Source: Caulobacteraceae bacterium (GTDB lineage: Bacteria > Pseudomonadota > Alphaproteobacteria > Caulobacterales > Caulobacteraceae). Taken from it: a stretch of DNA of 64,000 nucleotides. The translations under genes and the position numbers were made by a program. The stretch is from assembly GCA_019247715.1 (NCBI GenBank), contig JAFBAO010000037.1:1-64000 (forward strand), given 5' to 3'. The notes beneath the pieces are model-generated. The model searched no databases. It worked only from the letters and a program-made list of their open reading frames with translations, and was not told the DNA's origin. Below, piece by piece: positions 1-6,967 of this stretch (position 1 is its first letter; the number at the start of each line of letters is the position of its first letter).

Positions 1-256
1 GCACGAGGTGCTGCTCACGATCGAGGAAGGCGCGATCGGCGGCTTCGGCGCGTTCGTGCTGCAGGCGCTGGCCGAGCGCGGCCTGCTGGACCGCGGCCTG
101 AAGATCCGCACCCTGACCCTGCCCGACATCTTCCAGGACCAGGACAAGCCGGAAGCCATGTACGCCACCGCCGGCCTGGACGCCGAGGGCATCGTGCGCG
201 CCGCGCTTGGCGCCCTCAGCGCCGGCGGACGGGCCTTGAAGGGGATCCGGGCCTAA
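1..256 (+). CDS. dxs: 1-deoxy-D-xylulose-5-phosphate synthase, C-terminal end (5' truncated by window)
   Basis: The window opens inside this gene; frame 2 reads [19 protein letters not shown] and ends at TAA 254-256. The segment is the transketolase C-terminal domain of DXS, which condenses pyruvate and glyceraldehyde-3-phosphate using thiamine diphosphate in the first step of the MEP isoprenoid pathway (cytoplasmic). [11 protein letters not shown] and the terminal LPDIFQDQ are typical of DXS. Only about 84 residues are visible, so the start and catalytic parts cannot be checked. It converges on flgH across a hairpin-forming repeat. Confidence 0.85.
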   Translation, partial: HEVLLTIEEGAIGGFGAFVLQALAERGLLDRGLKIRTLTLPDIFQDQDKPEAMYATAGLDAEGIVRAALGALSAGGRALKGIRA

Positions 257-257
257 G

Positions 258-303
258 CCCCCTCCGGCCCTTCGGGCTACCTCCCCCAAAGCAGGGGGAG
301 GAG
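258..303. repeat. REP-like hairpin element between dxs and flgH
   Basis: A C/G-rich element between two convergent genes. A 7-bp stem pairs 281-287 (CTCCCCC) with 294-300 (GGGGGAG) around an AAAGCA loop, preceded by a small GCCC/GGGC hairpin at about 268-278. It resembles the larger cluster at 47560-47680 in combining an ACCTCCCCC-type stem with a CCCCCTCCG-type end. It is probably an intergenic repeat that also serves as a two-way terminator; no U-tract is visible. Confidence 0.5.
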
Positions 304-329
304 AGGCGGCGCGCGGCGCTCCTACAACG

Positions 330-1064
330 TCAGAACGGCCACCAGCGCTGCGCCAGGCCGGTGCCGACCGGGGTGCGTTGCACCGCCGAGACGTCGCCGC
401 GCCCGCCGTAGGAGATGCGCGCTTCGGCGATCTGGGTGTGGTTGATGGTGTTGGAGTTGGAGATGTCCTCGGGACGCACGATCCCGGCGACGCTCAGGTG
501 GCGCACCTCGCCGTTGGTCTGAACCTCCTGGCTGCCCTGGATCACCAGATTGCCGTTGGGCAGCACCTGGGTCACGACCGCCGCGACGGTGAGGTTGATC
601 TTCTCGGCCCGCGAGACGCCGCCCGTGCCGTTGGTGCTGCTGGCGCTGTTGGTGGTGATCATCTTCGTCGGATCGTAGGCGCCCGGCAGGATCTTCCCGA
701 GGCTCGATTCCAGGCCGAAGAAATTGGGGACCCCGTAGCCGTTGGAGGTGGTCCGCCCGGTGGTGGTGTTGTTCTGGGTCTTGGCGTTGTCGTCGATGCT
801 GATGAGGACGGTCACGATGTCGCCCACGCGGCTGGCCCGCTGGTCGGCGAAGAACTCGCGCGCCCCGGTGCGCCAAAGGGAATTGGCCGAGGCCGGCTGG
901 GGCGGCGGCTCCCGGGCGGAGCCGAGCACCGGCTGGGTCTCGGCCACCAGCGGCGCCGGATAGGCCATCGGCCCGAGCTTCGGCCCGGCCGCCGCCTCCC
1001 GAACCGAATTGCAGCCCGCCAGGGCGGGGAGGACGAGGGCGAGGGCGACGACGGCGCGGCGCAT
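330..1064 (-). CDS. flgH: Flagellar basal-body L-ring protein FlgH
   Basis: Outer-membrane lipoprotein that forms the L-ring bushing around the flagellar rod. The 244-residue length fits the family. A lipoprotein signal peptide ends in lipobox L15-A16-G17-C18. The mature chain has the FlgH core, including SLWRTGAREFFADQRASRVGD and the conserved DIVTVLISIDDNAKT stretch. It is the last gene of the leftward flgF-flgG-flgA-flgH operon, 11 nt after the flgA stop, and presumably uses the sigma-54 promoter upstream of flgF. The ATG at 1062-1064 is preferred because it gives an intact lipoprotein signal. Confidence 0.95.
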   Translation of the reverse strand: MRRAVVALALVLPALAGCNSVREAAAGPKLGPMAYPAPLVAETQPVLGSAREPPPQPASANSLWRTGAREFFADQRASRVGDIVTVLISIDDNAKTQNNTTTGRTTSNGYGVPNFFGLESSLGKILPGAYDPTKMITTNSASSTNGTGGVSRAEKINLTVAAVVTQVLPNGNLVIQGSQEVQTNGEVRHLSVAGIVRPEDISNSNTINHTQIAEARISYGGRGDVSAVQRTPVGTGLAQRWWPF

Positions 1065-1075
1065 GGAAGGTGCTC

Positions 1076-1816
1076 CTAACGAAGGGCGAGCTGGTCTGGG
1101 GCGTGCTCGGACTTGAGCCGCAGCGCTTCGGGCCCGACGACGGCCGCCCCCGGCCCGGCCGCCACCGCCTCGATCACCTTCTTCGAGACGGGGTTGAGGA
1201 CGCTGAGGCTCTGGCCGACCGAGGCGTTCGCCATCGCCCTCGCCTGGAGCGTGAGGGTCACGCCGCCGTCGGCGTAGGTCACCGAGATGGTGTCGCCGGC
1301 CTTGATCACGATGGGGGCCGAAAGGTCGCGGGTCTCCACCGCCTCGCCCTGCCGCAGCGGCCGGCGCGCCGCCATGCCGATCACCGCGTCGGGATCGTGC
1401 GGCGTGTCGACGGGTTGGGCGGCGGCTTTGGTCCAGACGATGTCCTGGGCCTGGACGATCTCGCCGGCGGCGAGGTTGCGGGCGTAGGCGAGGATCTCGA
1501 CGTTGCGGCCGGCGACGGCGTCCGCCGCCCCGGCGCCGCGTACGATGATCCGTCGAAGGCCGGTCGGGTTGCCCCAGTCGAGCCCGTAGCGGCGGGCGAG
1601 CGCCTGCACCGCCGCAGCGTCGAGGACCACGCTCGGGCCCAGGCGGGCAGCGACCACCACGTCGCGGGCGGCCCCTGCATCGTCGAAGAGCTCTCCGAGC
1701 GTCACCTTGCCGGTGGAATCCACCGGCGCCGGGTTGAGGCTCACAGGCTGTCCGGCGACGGCGGCTCCAGCCAGCGCGATCAGGGCGGCGGAAAGGACAG
1801 GGAGGCAGGCGCGCAT
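1076..1816 (-). CDS. flgA: Flagellar P-ring assembly chaperone FlgA
   Basis: Periplasmic chaperone that helps FlgI assemble the P-ring. It has 246 residues: an N-terminal Sec signal peptide (about residues 1-21, ending AAVAG) and a C-terminal SAF-type domain (NLAAGEIVQAQDIVWTKA, then a VTYADGGVTLTLQARAMANA region). The ATG overlaps the flgG stop by 1 nt (TGATG), which implies translational coupling. No flgI is visible in the window. Family identity rests on the SAF domain, the signal peptide and the position between flgG and flgH. Confidence 0.92.
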   Translation of the reverse strand: MRACLPVLSAALIALAGAAVAGQPVSLNPAPVDSTGKVTLGELFDDAGAARDVVVAARLGPSVVLDAAAVQALARRYGLDWGNPTGLRRIIVRGAGAADAVAGRNVEILAYARNLAAGEIVQAQDIVWTKAAAQPVDTPHDPDAVIGMAARRPLRQGEAVETRDLSAPIVIKAGDTISVTYADGGVTLTLQARAMANASVGQSLSVLNPVSKKVIEAVAAGPGAAVVGPEALRLKSEHAPDQLALR

Positions 1817-2607
1817 CAGCCGGTCTTGGTGTTGGAGGCGGTGGCCAGCATCTGGTCGGCGGTGCTCACCACCTTCGAGTTCATCTCGTAGGCCCGCTGG
1901 GCGACGATCAGGGCGGTGATCTCGGCCACCGCGTCGACGTTGGAGGCCTCGGTGTAACCCTGCTTCAGCTGGCCGAAGCCGGCGGTGTTGGGGCTGCCGG
2001 TGGTGGCGGCGCCGGAAGCGGCGCTCACCAGGAACAAATTGTCGCCAATGGCCTCCAGGCCCCCCTGGTTGACGAAGGTGGCGAGCTGGATCTGGCCGAC
2101 CACCGCCGGCGCCGCCGCGCCCGGCTGGGTCACCTGGACCTGGCCGCTGGGTGAGATGGTGACGCTGGTGGCGTTGGAGGGGACGGTGATGGCGGGCTGG
2201 ATCAGATAGCCGTCGGTGGTGACGATCTGGCCCTGGTCGTTGACCGAGAAGTTTCCCGCCCGGGTGTAGGCGGTGTCGCCGGTGGGCATCAGCACCTGGA
2301 AATAGCCCTGGCCGTCGATGGCGATGTCCAGCTGGTTGCCGGTGTTGGTGAGGGTCCCCTGGGTGGTGATCCGGTAGACCGAGCCGGAGCGCACCCCGGC
2401 CCCGATCTGCACGCCGGTGGGGACGATGGTGCCCTGGTCCGAGGTCTGGGCGCCCGCCTGCTCGATGTTTTGGTAGAGCAAGTCCTCGAATTCCGCCCGC
2501 TGACGTTTGAAGCCGACGGTGTTCATGTTGGCGATGTTGTTCGAGATCACCTCGACGTTGAGCTCCTGGGCCGCCATCCCGGTGGCGGCGGTTCTCAAAG
2601 CCTGCAT
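1816..2607 (-). CDS. flgG: Flagellar distal rod protein FlgG
   Basis: Structural protein of the distal rod, assembled in the periplasm after export by the flagellar type III apparatus, so no Sec signal. The 263 residues match the usual FlgG length. The N-terminus MQALRTAATGMAAQELNVEV and the SNNIANMNTVGFKRQRAEFE rod motif are typical, as is the C-terminal coiled-coil segment ending in QRAYEMNSKVVSTADQMLA. It follows flgF by 21 nt and overlaps flgA by 1 nt, so it sits mid-operon. Confidence 0.97.
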   Translation of the reverse strand: MQALRTAATGMAAQELNVEVISNNIANMNTVGFKRQRAEFEDLLYQNIEQAGAQTSDQGTIVPTGVQIGAGVRSGSVYRITTQGTLTNTGNQLDIAIDGQGYFQVLMPTGDTAYTRAGNFSVNDQGQIVTTDGYLIQPAITVPSNATSVTISPSGQVQVTQPGAAAPAVVGQIQLATFVNQGGLEAIGDNLFLVSAASGAATTGSPNTAGFGQLKQGYTEASNVDAVAEITALIVAQRAYEMNSKVVSTADQMLATASNTKTG

Positions 2608-2628
2608 GGGACGATCCTTCTTCTTGCC

Positions 2629-3363
2629 TTAGGACGCCGCGCCGAGCCGCTGGACGGCGGCCTTCGAAAGATCGTTCGCGGTGTTGACGAGGTTGGTGAT
2701 CGTCTCGTAGGCGCGGCTGATCTGGATCAGCCGGGTGACCTGGACGATCGGCTGCACGTTGGCGCCCTCCAGCATGCCCTGCTTGAGGGTCGCGGTCGTG
2801 CTCGGCTGGGCCGGCAGGTTCGACGGATTGCTGTAGAGGTTGTTCCCCTCCTTCGAGAGGGCCGAGAGGTTGTCGAAGGTGACCAGGGCCAGCTTGCCGA
2901 TCCGCTGGCCGGCCTGGCTGACGACGCCGTTGGCGGCGATGCTGATCGGCCCCAGGGCGGGATCGATGACGATGTCGCCCCCGTCTCCCTGCACGGGATC
3001 GCCCTCCTGGGTGACGAGCTTGCCGGTCGGGTCGAGCTTGAAGCGCCCGTCGCGGGTGTAGCGCGGGCCGGCGGCAGTGGAGACCTGGAAGAAGCCCTTG
3101 CCGTCGATGGCCACGTCGAAGGCCCCACCGGTCTGGCTGAGCGGGCCCTGGCTGAAGTCGCGGGCGACGCCGCCATCGGCCACGAAGGTGACCGGGGTGG
3201 GGATGCCGGCGGTCATGGCCGGCGGGGCTGGATCGGGGTTGGTCAGCAGGTCCTCGAACTTGAAGCCGGCGGTGTCGGTGTTGGCGAGGTTGTTGGCCGC
3301 GATGTCGAGGGCCCGTTGCAGGACGATCTGCTTGGAGAGGCCGACATAGATCGCGTTGTCCAT
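2629..3363 (-). CDS. flgF: Flagellar proximal rod protein FlgF
   Basis: Rod protein of the flagellar basal body. The chosen ATG at 3361-3363 gives 244 residues beginning MDNAIYVGLSKQ, the standard FlgF N-terminus; an in-frame extension to 3417 exists but runs through the promoter. The family motif ANNLANTDTAGFKFEDLL lies near residues 22-39, and the C-terminus repeats the rod heptads (LIQISRAYETITNLVNTANDL). It is the first gene of the flgFGAH operon, with a good sigma-54 promoter 49-65 nt upstream. It diverges from fliL. Confidence 0.96.
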   Translation of the reverse strand: MDNAIYVGLSKQIVLQRALDIAANNLANTDTAGFKFEDLLTNPDPAPPAMTAGIPTPVTFVADGGVARDFSQGPLSQTGGAFDVAIDGKGFFQVSTAAGPRYTRDGRFKLDPTGKLVTQEGDPVQGDGGDIVIDPALGPISIAANGVVSQAGQRIGKLALVTFDNLSALSKEGNNLYSNPSNLPAQPSTTATLKQGMLEGANVQPIVQVTRLIQISRAYETITNLVNTANDLSKAAVQRLGAAS

Positions 3364-3411
3364 GGCGTTAACAAACCCCGGCGCTCTGGAGCCCAGACAT
3401 CTGGCCCCCTC

Positions 3412-3428
3412 GTGCAAGCTTCGGGCCA
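3412..3428 (-). promoter_or_regulatory. Sigma-54 promoter of flgFGAH
   Basis: Read on the minus strand this is TGGCCCGAAGCTTGCAC: GG and GC are separated by exactly 10 bases, matching the sigma-54 -24/-12 consensus TGGCAC-N5-TTGCA. Transcription would start near 3402, leaving a leader of about 38 nt before the flgF ATG. Late (class III) flagellar operons in Caulobacter use sigma-54 with the activator FlbD, so this fits the rod and L-ring genes. Confidence 0.8.
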
Positions 3429-3489
3429 GTCGAAAAGCTCAAGTTTTTCAGAGGACAAAAAGGTTAACAGGCGCCGGGCGGCCAAATTT

Positions 3490-3509
3490 TCCGGGCAAGT
3501 TTTGCGCCG
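3490..3509. promoter_or_regulatory. Possible FlbD (ftr-like) site between flgF and fliL
   Basis: The plus strand carries CCGGGCAAGTTTTGCGCCG, an imperfect palindrome around GCAA/TTGC. It is about 90 bp upstream of the predicted sigma-54 start for flgF, a normal enhancer distance for FlbD, and directly beside the fliL CtrA boxes. FlbD both activates sigma-54 flagellar promoters and represses early ones in Caulobacter. The assignment rests on position and partial symmetry and on my memory of the ftr consensus. Confidence 0.4.
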
Positions 3510-3539
3510 TTAAAGGGTGTTAACAACTGATCCTTAACC
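3510..3539 (+). promoter_or_regulatory. CtrA-type TTAA cluster upstream of fliL
   Basis: Three TTAA half-sites lie at 3510-3513, 3520-3524 (TTAAC) and 3534-3539 (TTAACC), with a fourth TTAAC at 3464-3468. The first pair is spaced by 6 nt and the second by 10, neither exactly the consensus 7, but such a cluster is exceptional in this GC-rich sequence. In Caulobacter, fliLM is an early operon controlled by CtrA, so a CtrA-regulated promoter here is expected. Confidence 0.6.
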
Positions 3540-3585
3540 AACGGCGGGCGATTGAGCGGATCCGGTAATCCAGGGAATCGCGCCC

Positions 3586-4224
3586 GTGGCGAAGGACAAG
3601 TCCAAGGACAAGGGCAAGGCCGGCAAGGCCGAGGCCGAAGCCGCGGACGACAACGAGCCCGAAGCCGTCGCCGCCGAGGGCGATGCCGAAGGCGCGGGCG
3701 AGGAAGGCGAGGGCGGCAAGAAGAAGCTGCCCCTGAAGCTGATCCTGATCGCCGCGGCCGGGGCCTTCGTCATCCTGGGGGGCGGGGGCGGGGCGGCCTT
3801 CTTCCTGCTCCACAAGCCGGGGCCCGCGGCCGCCCACAAGCTGCCGCCCAAGCCCAAAGGCGAGAAGAAGGACGGCAAGGCCGACCCCAACGCGCCCCAG
3901 GTGCAGGACGGTCCGGACGGGGTGGTCTTCTACACCCTGCCCGACATCGTCGTGAACATGCAGACGCCGGACAACAAGCCGACCTTCCTGAAACTGAAGC
4001 TCACCTTCGAGCTTCCCGACCACGCCACCGCCGACGTCCTCGACCCCGAGATGCCCCGCCTGCAGGACCTCTTTCAGACCTTCCTGCGGGAGCTGCGGCC
4101 GGAGGACCTTTCCGGCAGCCAGGGCACCTTCCAGCTGCGCATGGAGCTGCAGCGGCGGGTGAACCTCCTGATCGCCCCCTCCAAGGTCAACTCGGTGCTG
4201 ATCGAGGAGATGCTGATCAACTAG
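3586..4224 (+). CDS. fliL: Flagellar basal body-associated protein FliL
   Basis: Inner-membrane protein that surrounds the stator at the flagellar motor. It has 212 residues from a GTG start: a Lys/Glu-rich cytoplasmic tail (1-47), one transmembrane segment (about 48-75, LPLKLILIAAAGAFVILGGG), then the periplasmic FliL domain. Conserved stretches are LPDIVVNMQTPDNKPTFLKLKLTFEL and LRMELQRRVNLLIAPSKVNSVLIEEMLIN at the C-terminus. The charged tail is longer than usual. It is first in the rightward operon and is followed by fliM after 27 nt. Confidence 0.94.
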   Translation: MAKDKSKDKGKAGKAEAEAADDNEPEAVAAEGDAEGAGEEGEGGKKKLPLKLILIAAAGAFVILGGGGGAAFFLLHKPGPAAAHKLPPKPKGEKKDGKADPNAPQVQDGPDGVVFYTLPDIVVNMQTPDNKPTFLKLKLTFELPDHATADVLDPEMPRLQDLFQTFLRELRPEDLSGSQGTFQLRMELQRRVNLLIAPSKVNSVLIEEMLIN

Positions 4225-4251
4225 GCCCCCCTAGCCGATCGCCCCGCACCC

Positions 4252-5352
4252 ATGGCCGAAGACACCCAAGAAGAGACCCCACCCGTCGCAGTCTCCGCCG
4301 AGGCCGCCGGGGAAGGCGCGCCCGGCGACGGCGGCTGGGAAACCGCATCCGACGACGGCGCAGGGGGCTCCGAGCGGATCCTCAATCAGGACGAGATCGA
4401 CAGCCTGCTGGGCTTCGACCTTTCCGAGGACGACGCGGCCGAGCGCACCGGCATCCGGGCGATCATCAATTCGGCGCTGGTCTCCTACGAACGCCTGCCG
4501 ATGCTGGAGATCGTCTTCGACCGCCTGGTGCGGTTGATGACCACGTCGCTGCGCAACTTCACCAGCGACAACGTCGAGGTCAGCCTCGACAACATCTCCT
4601 CCATCCGGTTCGGCGACTATCTGAATTCGATCCCGCTGCCGGCGATCCTGTCGGTGTTCCGGGCCGAGGAGCTGGACAACCTCGGCCTGCTCACGGTCGA
4701 CTCCAACCTCATCTATTCCATCGTCGACGTGCTGCTGGGCGGGCGCCGCGGCACGGCGGCCATGCGGATCGAGGGGCGGCCCTACACCACCATCGAGCGG
4801 GTGCTGGTGGAGCGGATGGTCGAGGTGGTTCTGCACGATTGCCACGTGGCCTTCGAGCCGCTGACGCCGGTGACCTTCTCGCTCGACCGCCTGGAGACCA
4901 ATCCGCGCTTCGCGGCCATCGCCCGGCCCGCCAACGCCGCCATTCTGGTGAAGCTGCGGATCGACATGGAGGACCGCGGCGGGCGGATCGAGCTGCTGCT
5001 GCCCTACGCCACCTTGGAGCCGATCCGCAAAATGCTGCTGCAGCAGTTCATGGGCGAGAAGTTCGGCCGCGACAACATCTGGGAGAGCCACCTCGCCACC
5101 GAGCTCTGGACCACCCAGATGGAAGTCCGCGCGGTCGTCGACGAGCAGCAGGTGGCGCTGAGCCGGGTGCTGGACCTGAAGGTCGGCGACACCCTGATGC
5201 TGAACGCCTCTCCCGACACCATGGTCGAGCTCAGGGCCGGCCAGATCCCGCTCACCCGCGGCCGGATGGGCCGCCGAAACCACCACATCGCGGTCAGGGT
5301 GGAAGCGCCGCTGACCCCTTCGGCCAAGCAGGCCGTGCAGAGGATGGCATGA
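4252..5352 (+). CDS. fliM: Flagellar motor switch protein FliM
   Basis: C-ring protein that binds phosphorylated CheY and sets motor rotation. The CheY-binding motif ILNQDEIDSLLGF is clear but lies at about residues 43-55, after an acidic low-complexity leader, rather than at the very N-terminus as in E. coli. The middle domain (GIRAIINSALVSYERLPMLE onward) and a C-terminal SpoA-type domain (LDLKVGDTLMLNASPDTMVELRAG) follow. Length is 366 residues. It overlaps the next gene by 4 nt (ATGA). fliN is not in the window. Confidence 0.97.
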   Translation: MAEDTQEETPPVAVSAEAAGEGAPGDGGWETASDDGAGGSERILNQDEIDSLLGFDLSEDDAAERTGIRAIINSALVSYERLPMLEIVFDRLVRLMTTSLRNFTSDNVEVSLDNISSIRFGDYLNSIPLPAILSVFRAEELDNLGLLTVDSNLIYSIVDVLLGGRRGTAAMRIEGRPYTTIERVLVERMVEVVLHDCHVAFEPLTPVTFSLDRLETNPRFAAIARPANAAILVKLRIDMEDRGGRIELLLPYATLEPIRKMLLQQFMGEKFGRDNIWESHLATELWTTQMEVRAVVDEQQVALSRVLDLKVGDTLMLNASPDTMVELRAGQIPLTRGRMGRRNHHIAVRVEAPLTPSAKQAVQRMA

Positions 5353-5930
5353 GCGACGTCGGACTGATCCTGAACGGTTTCCTGGGCCTGCTGCTGATCG
5401 GCGCGCTCGTGCTCGGATGGCGCCTGGACCTGCGGCTCAAGGCCCTGCGCGCCTCCCACCAGAGCTTCGCCCAGGCGGTGGGAGACCTCGACCGCGCTGC
5501 GGCCCGGGCCGAGCAGGGTTTGTCGGACCTGCGCGTCGCCACCGACGAGGCGACCGAGACCCTCGCCGGCCGGATCGAGCGGGCCGGGAGCCTGGCCAGC
5601 AAGCTGGAGCGACTCACCGCCGAAGCCGCCAAGGCCGAAGCTCGCCTTGCCGCCGCCCCGCCGATCCCGGCCCCCAATCCCAGCCGCGCCGCCTTGTCCG
5701 AACGCCCTGCCAGGCCCGCGCCGGCGCCTGCGAAGGCGCGCGCCGACCTGATCCTGGAGGACGAGCCGCCGGCCCAGAGGCGTCCGCCCGAACCTGCGCC
5801 GCGGCCGCCTCTGGAAGCCCGGCTCGAGCGGCTCAGGGCGATGGCGCGGCCGCCCGAGGCCCGCCGGCGGCTGGATGACGACCTCTTCGAGGCGGCCCCG
5901 GCTGCCCGCGCCGGAGGAGCGCGCCGATGA
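5349..5930 (+). CDS. DUF6468-type membrane protein of the fliLM operon
   Basis: Encodes 193 residues. The N-terminus is one transmembrane segment (about 5-24, GLILNGFLGLLLIGALVLGW); then a predicted coiled coil (about 30-105, with SFAQAVGDLDRAAARAEQGL) and a Pro/Arg/Ala-rich tail. This matches the DUF6468 architecture found after fliM in Caulobacterales. It overlaps fliM and the next gene by 4 nt each, so it is translated as part of the motility operon. Caulobacter PflI, a bitopic proline-rich flagellum-positioning protein from the fliLM operon, is a possible counterpart, but I cannot confirm that. The function is inferred from position. Confidence 0.75.
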   Translation: MSDVGLILNGFLGLLLIGALVLGWRLDLRLKALRASHQSFAQAVGDLDRAAARAEQGLSDLRVATDEATETLAGRIERAGSLASKLERLTAEAAKAEARLAAAPPIPAPNPSRAALSERPARPAPAPAKARADLILEDEPPAQRRPPEPAPRPPLEARLERLRAMARPPEARRRLDDDLFEAAPAARAGGARR

Positions 5931-6961
5931 GCAAGGCGCCCCGTCTGATCCCGCTGCTGGCGGTGGCGGCGGCGGGCGTGCTGGCGGTCGACCTGCTGGA
6001 GAACGGGCCGGGCGTGCTGGGCGCGGCCCGCGGTTTCGCCGAAGAGATAGCCAGGGCGCCCAAGGACAAGCCGCACGCCGCGCCGCCGACTCCCGCCGCG
6101 GCCAGTCCCGCGGCGCCGGGCGTGGTGGCCGCCAAGCCCGCGCCGGTCTGCGCGCCCAGCGCCACCGAGCTCGCCCGCGAGGCGGGCCTCTCTCCGGCCG
6201 AGCTGCAGGTGCTGCAGAGCCTCGGCGCGCGCCGCGACCAGCTCGACCAGCGGGCCCAAGGCCTCGACACCCAGGTCTCCCTGATCGCCGCGGCCGAGGC
6301 CAAGGTCGACGCCCGGATCACCGCCATGAACGCGCTGAAGGCCGAGATGCAGTCGCTGCTCGGCCAGGTGGACGACAAGCGGGCGGCGGAGGTCGACCGC
6401 ATGGTGAAGGTGTTCGAGGTGATGAAGCCGGCCGATGCGGCGGCGCGCTTCACCCTGCTGAGCGACGAGGTGCGCCTGCCCATTGCCGCCAAGATGAAGG
6501 AGCGGGCGCTCTCGGCCATGCTCGCCAAAATGACCCCGCCCGAGGCCAAGCGGCTCACCGAGGCGCTCGCCGCCCGCCTTGCCGCCAATGCGGTGGCCGC
6601 CCGCCAGGCGATCAGCGGCGCGGCCGCGTCGCCGCCGGCCGCTCCCCCCGCCGCCGCTCCCACCGCTGCCCCCGGCGCTGCCCCCGGCGCCGGGCCTCCG
6701 ACTCAGACGGCCCAGGCGGGCGCTCCGGGCGCGGCGGCTGCAAGCCCGCCGGCCAAGCCCTCCAAGCCACGCCGCAAGCCGGCCGTCCACCACGCCGCCG
6801 CGACGCCGCCCGCGCAGACGCCGGCGCCCGCCGCCGGCGCAGCCCCGCCGCCGCAGAGGAGCGCGCAGGCCGACCCCCACGCCACGCCGCCCGCCGCGAC
6901 GGCCGGTCCCGCCGGGCCGGCCTCCGGCGCGGCCTCGCCGGCGCCGGCCCGGCCGGGCTAG
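5927..6961 (+). CDS. MotE-like periplasmic motility protein
   Basis: Encodes 344 residues: an N-terminal hydrophobic segment (about 8-24), a coiled coil (about 91-150, ELQVLQSLGARRDQLDQRAQ), an MgtE-N-like helical domain (about 153-215, VDRMVKVFEVMKPADAAARF and AMLAKMTPPEAKRLTEALA), and a Pro/Ala-rich tail (221-344). The coiled coil plus MgtE-N-like domain is the MotE architecture; in Sinorhizobium MotE is a periplasmic chaperone for MotC. The start overlaps the previous gene by 4 nt. The long proline tail is unusual and may be a cell-wall spacer. MotE identity is a family-level call. Confidence 0.75.
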   Translation: MSKAPRLIPLLAVAAAGVLAVDLLENGPGVLGAARGFAEEIARAPKDKPHAAPPTPAAASPAAPGVVAAKPAPVCAPSATELAREAGLSPAELQVLQSLGARRDQLDQRAQGLDTQVSLIAAAEAKVDARITAMNALKAEMQSLLGQVDDKRAAEVDRMVKVFEVMKPADAAARFTLLSDEVRLPIAAKMKERALSAMLAKMTPPEAKRLTEALAARLAANAVAARQAISGAAASPPAAPPAAAPTAAPGAAPGAGPPTQTAQAGAPGAAAASPPAKPSKPRRKPAVHHAAATPPAQTPAPAAGAAPPPQRSAQADPHATPPAATAGPAGPASGAASPAPARPG

Positions 6962-6967
6962 GCGCCG

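Noticed and set aside
3363..3417. N-terminal extension of flgF
   Set aside because: It would run into the sigma-54 promoter, and MDNAIYVGLSKQ is the standard family start.
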